Shown piece after piece: positions 43,476 to 46,166 of a stretch of 46,166 nt of DNA; position 1 is the stretch's first letter, and every line of letters starts with the position of its first letter. The position numbers and the translations under genes are program-made. Source of the DNA: Gammaproteobacteria bacterium (GTDB lineage Bacteria; Pseudomonadota; Gammaproteobacteria; SG8-11); NCBI GenBank assembly GCA_024641505.1, contig JAHECY010000022.1:1-46166 (forward strand). Direction: 5' to 3'. The notes under the pieces are model-generated. The model ran no database searches. It saw only the letters and a program-made list of their open reading frames with translations, and was not told where the DNA came from.

Positions 43476-45815
43476 CTAACGGCAACCAGTCAATAGACTG
43501 CTTATGGTGGCGCAAAATTGTCGCACGTTGATGGGTTTTTCGTGGTAGCTCTTAATGCCTAAAGCAAGCGCTCTTTCTCTGGACACTTGTTCGCTGTAAC
43601 CCGTACACAGAACAATGGGCAAATCAGGCCGTACCTTAAGAAATTTATCTGCCAGTTCATAACCGGATAAATTTGGCATGGTCTGGTCCGTTACCACAAG
43701 ATCAAAATAGTCAGGTTCTTCAATAAATCGCTCGTAGGCTGCAACGCTGCTGGTTTCCATGGATGTCGCGTAGCCGTTGAGTGCCAATAACTCGTAGAGA
43801 AATTTGGCGACTGATTCCTCATCGTCAATTACTAAGATATGCGGGGGTTGTTGATGTGCATATTTGGCGTTGGTAGATATTGGGTGAGTAACGTTTGGGG
43901 CAACTGGGTTGGTAAATACCGCGTGATTGAGCGGCAGTAATAACTCAAACTCTGTACCGTGTCCGGGTGTGGAATGGACTTTAATATGCCCATGATTCTT
44001 GTGCACCAGGCCATGTACCATGGACAAACCCATACCGGTGCCTTTACCTGCCGCTTTGGTGGTAAAGAACGGATCGAATATTTTGCCAATTACCTGAGAC
44101 TCGATACCGCTGCCATTGTCAATGAATCTGATCGACGCATATTCACCAGTTATCGCTGCATGGCATGCGGAACATTGTTCATTGGCAATGACACGCAAGT
44201 CCGCAATAACATCAAGACGACCTTTTCCTTGAAGCGCATCGCTGGCGTTTAGACACAGGTTCATGAGTATCTGTTGTAAATGAATTGGGTCGGCCAATAC
44301 GCTGATATGAGAATTTACAGACACTACTTGAAAATTTATGCTTGATGGAATTATCGGTTTTATCATTCGGGCGCAATCCTGAATGGCAGTAATCAGGCTG
44401 AGGGCTTCGGGAGAGCCGGCGCTGGTACGGCCAAAAGCCAGCATTTGCTTTACCAAACCGGTAGCACGTTCGGAACCGGCAAGTATTTCCGCCAAATATG
44501 ATTGCTGTTTGTCATCTGCTTGAGTATCGGCGCGCTGTTTAGCGAGAATTGTATAACCCATAATCGCCGCCAGAATATTATTGAAGTCATGAGCGATGCC
44601 GCCTGTCAACTGCCCAATGGCTTGCATCTTCTGGGAGTGCTGAAGCTGTCGTTCAAGGAACGATTTTTGTTCTTCGGCCGCAATGCGATCACTAATATCC
44701 ACAAACGAAACTATCTGTCCAATAATTTCATTGTGCCTGATTATTGGATGGGACCAATATTCGCAGGGGGCCTGGGTTCCGTCTATCTTGAAATAAACTG
44801 TCTCTCCGTGTTGCGGTTGCGACGAAATTTCGATCTCTAATTGAATGCTATTTTCTATGGTTTGCAGGTTATCGATGCAAGGCGGGTGAAATATTAACTC
44901 TATTATTTTCTTTCCAATATAAGGCCTGTCCTCTAAACGGCCGCATATTTTCGTGCATTGCGGATTATGGAATATACAAACACCTTCAAGATCGACGCCA
45001 AAGACAGCGACCGGTATGGAGTTTAAAAGCAGTTCGATATGTTTTTGATCCTCCAGAATCTTGGAATTCTGCTGGTAAAGTTCGATAGATGCACGATTAA
45101 TCGCCATTGTAAGCGAGTGAATTTCGGGTGATAAGTAATTTACCGGCACCAGAGGGAAAGGGGATTTCCCCATGGATTGAGCAATGCGCGCGGTTTCAGA
45201 AATAATGGATATCCTGGGCTTTAAAAAGTAGTGGGTGGTCAGAAGAATCAATAGCAGAACGAATAGACCGCTACTGATACCTTCCTGTAACGCCGAAGAT
45301 AGTGATTTTTCAATCCGGGCAAGTGAATACTCGAGTCGAATCCAGCCCAGATGAGAACTTCCCATCATGGGCGACCACGTTACGAAATTTTCACCTGTAA
45401 TTTCTTCGCTATAAGCCAACACGGACGGGGTCCTGATCTGTTGGCGAAGGTAGTCAACTTTGATATTTCCCAGGTCATCCCGTATTACTTCGCTGACCAG
45501 TACACCTTGATGGCTGATGACTTGGACTTTTTTCATGTCGACATCCGAAGCAGCATGAATTGCTAACTGCTCCAATGATGTCATGTCATCTAAAGAGAAA
45601 TAGGTTGCGCCTTGTGAGGCAAGTGAATTTCCTGTTTCTTCACCTTGGGTATGGAGATGTCGAATCAAAAAATCTCGGCGTTCATAATAATTAGAAACTA
45701 CCAATACGGATATTGTTATGAACAGAAATAGTACAAAGATCAGTACAATCTGATGGCCGAGGGTCAGTTGACGAACCACTCCAAATGGCGTTCCTTGGTC
45801 TGATCTTTGAGTCAT
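43476..45815 (-). CDS. Membrane hybrid histidine kinase (PAS-HisKA-HATPase-REC)
   Basis: 779 residues. Two membrane segments (about 20-45 and 180-200) bracket a periplasmic sensor (LASQGATYFSLDDMTSLEQL). PAS about 260-370 (LLLNSIPVAVFGVDLEGVCI, ending in VSFVDISDRIAAEEQ); HisKA with His409 in GGIAHDFNNILAAIM; HATPase_c with DNGSGIE and GKGTGMGLSMVHG; receiver with Asp710 in LVVTDQTMPNLSGYE and Lys in HEKPIN. Just ahead of DNGSGI is CSACHAAITGEY, again a CxxC insert as in the 36555-38729 kinase. The core of the two proteins is clearly related. ATG 45815 has only a distant GGGAAA upstream. It is upstream of, and in the same direction as, the ThDP operon, with a 287-base spacer to that operon's ATG. 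Confidence 0.9.
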   Translation of the reverse strand: MTQRSDQGTPFGVVRQLTLGHQIVLIFVLFLFITISVLVVSNYYERRDFLIRHLHTQGEETGNSLASQGATYFSLDDMTSLEQLAIHAASDVDMKKVQVISHQGVLVSEVIRDDLGNIKVDYLRQQIRTPSVLAYSEEITGENFVTWSPMMGSSHLGWIRLEYSLARIEKSLSSALQEGISSGLFVLLLILLTTHYFLKPRISIISETARIAQSMGKSPFPLVPVNYLSPEIHSLTMAINRASIELYQQNSKILEDQKHIELLLNSIPVAVFGVDLEGVCIFHNPQCTKICGRLEDRPYIGKKIIELIFHPPCIDNLQTIENSIQLEIEISSQPQHGETVYFKIDGTQAPCEYWSHPIIRHNEIIGQIVSFVDISDRIAAEEQKSFLERQLQHSQKMQAIGQLTGGIAHDFNNILAAIMGYTILAKQRADTQADDKQQSYLAEILAGSERATGLVKQMLAFGRTSAGSPEALSLITAIQDCARMIKPIIPSSINFQVVSVNSHISVLADPIHLQQILMNLCLNASDALQGKGRLDVIADLRVIANEQCSACHAAITGEYASIRFIDNGSGIESQVIGKIFDPFFTTKAAGKGTGMGLSMVHGLVHKNHGHIKVHSTPGHGTEFELLLPLNHAVFTNPVAPNVTHPISTNAKYAHQQPPHILVIDDEESVAKFLYELLALNGYATSMETSSVAAYERFIEEPDYFDLVVTDQTMPNLSGYELADKFLKVRPDLPIVLCTGYSEQVSRERALALGIKSYHEKPINVRQFCATISSLLTGCR

Positions 45816-46166
45816 GTGTTCGTATTATTTCCCATCAATAACCTGTTGCGACCACAAATAGAGAGATTCATGGCCAGTGTTTCGGCGTTCTGTAAAGAAT
45901 TGGTGAAGATGCAAAGGTTGTTTATACACTTGTTTACATTGTTGGACGTAAGCCCCGGGGTGCTCGTCCAAAACGCAGATGCGGAATACTTGTTTAACAA
46001 TCTTTTGTGGAATTTGACCGATAACGTGATGAATGAAATGAAATTTCCGGGTTTATCGCTTTATGGTGATAGTTAGCAACAACAACGGGATAAGTCGTTT
46101 CCCGAAATTCTTGTACTGTGCGGTACATGTGTCGTTGTGGTGCTTGCTGATATTGGCGCAAGCAAC
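45816..46166. other. Window edge, no gene supported
   Basis: An 89-codon plus frame overlaps the kinase start and shows no ribosome site or family. The promoter of the hybrid kinase should lie here on the minus strand. I see no clear boxes. Confidence 0.35.

Noticed and set aside
45807-46076. 89-codon plus-strand frame at the window edge
   Set aside because: It overlaps the kinase start on the opposite strand and has no ribosome site or recognisable family.

Overview
The window looks like a chromosomal segment of a free-living gammaproteobacterium. The support is a small/large VC_2705-type Na+/solute symporter pair followed by a cNMP/CBS/DUF294 protein and an epsilon-type exonuclease, a PBP4-type DacB, OmpA-like and GlyGly-CTERM-like envelope proteins, a dense set of PAS/GAF hybrid kinases, and palindromic GGTGCGTA..TACGCACC repeats of a kind widespread in proteobacteria. 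Genus cannot be told from the sequence. I see no rRNA, tRNA, CRISPR, transposase or phage gene.

Layout. (1) 1-14286, minus strand: one giant secreted multidomain protein of about 4,714 residues, ended by a repeat-derived terminator. (2) 14833-16566: a divergent OmpA-like protein that shares cadherin/Ig-like domains with the giant protein and has its beta-barrel at the C-terminus. (3) 17159-21839: symporter small subunit, large subunit, cNMP/CBS/DUF294 regulator and exonuclease, with a 12-bp terminator-like hairpin inside the operon. (4) 22262-26589: zinc metallopeptidase facing a transglutaminase-DUF2126 protein, part of a known amidoligase/transglutaminase neighbourhood. (5) 26921-28354: dacB. 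(6) 28571-39118: a signalling island with a REC-PAS protein, a PhnD-like lipoprotein and its probable partner kinase, several stand-alone receiver proteins, an HTH-REC protein, a variant hemerythrin, and a REC plus hybrid-kinase pair. (7) 39690-43188: a tightly overlapping three-gene operon with a ThDP-dependent acetolactate-synthase-like enzyme and two divergent citrate-synthase-fold proteins. (8) 43476-45815: another hybrid kinase.

How the parts may work together. The left third builds the cell envelope or surface: the giant protein and the OmpA-like protein are probably surface partners. The middle imports an organic acid and remodels the wall. The right 17 kb is mostly phosphorelay parts and contains an unusual metabolic operon with no obvious pathway. 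The least explained piece is the ThDP/citrate-synthase-like operon, in which both citrate-synthase-fold proteins appear to lack canonical catalytic residues. Other striking points are a duplicated five-domain block in the giant protein, a hemerythrin with two exchanged iron-ligand positions, and a probable 52-residue membrane protein overlapping the HTH-REC gene.
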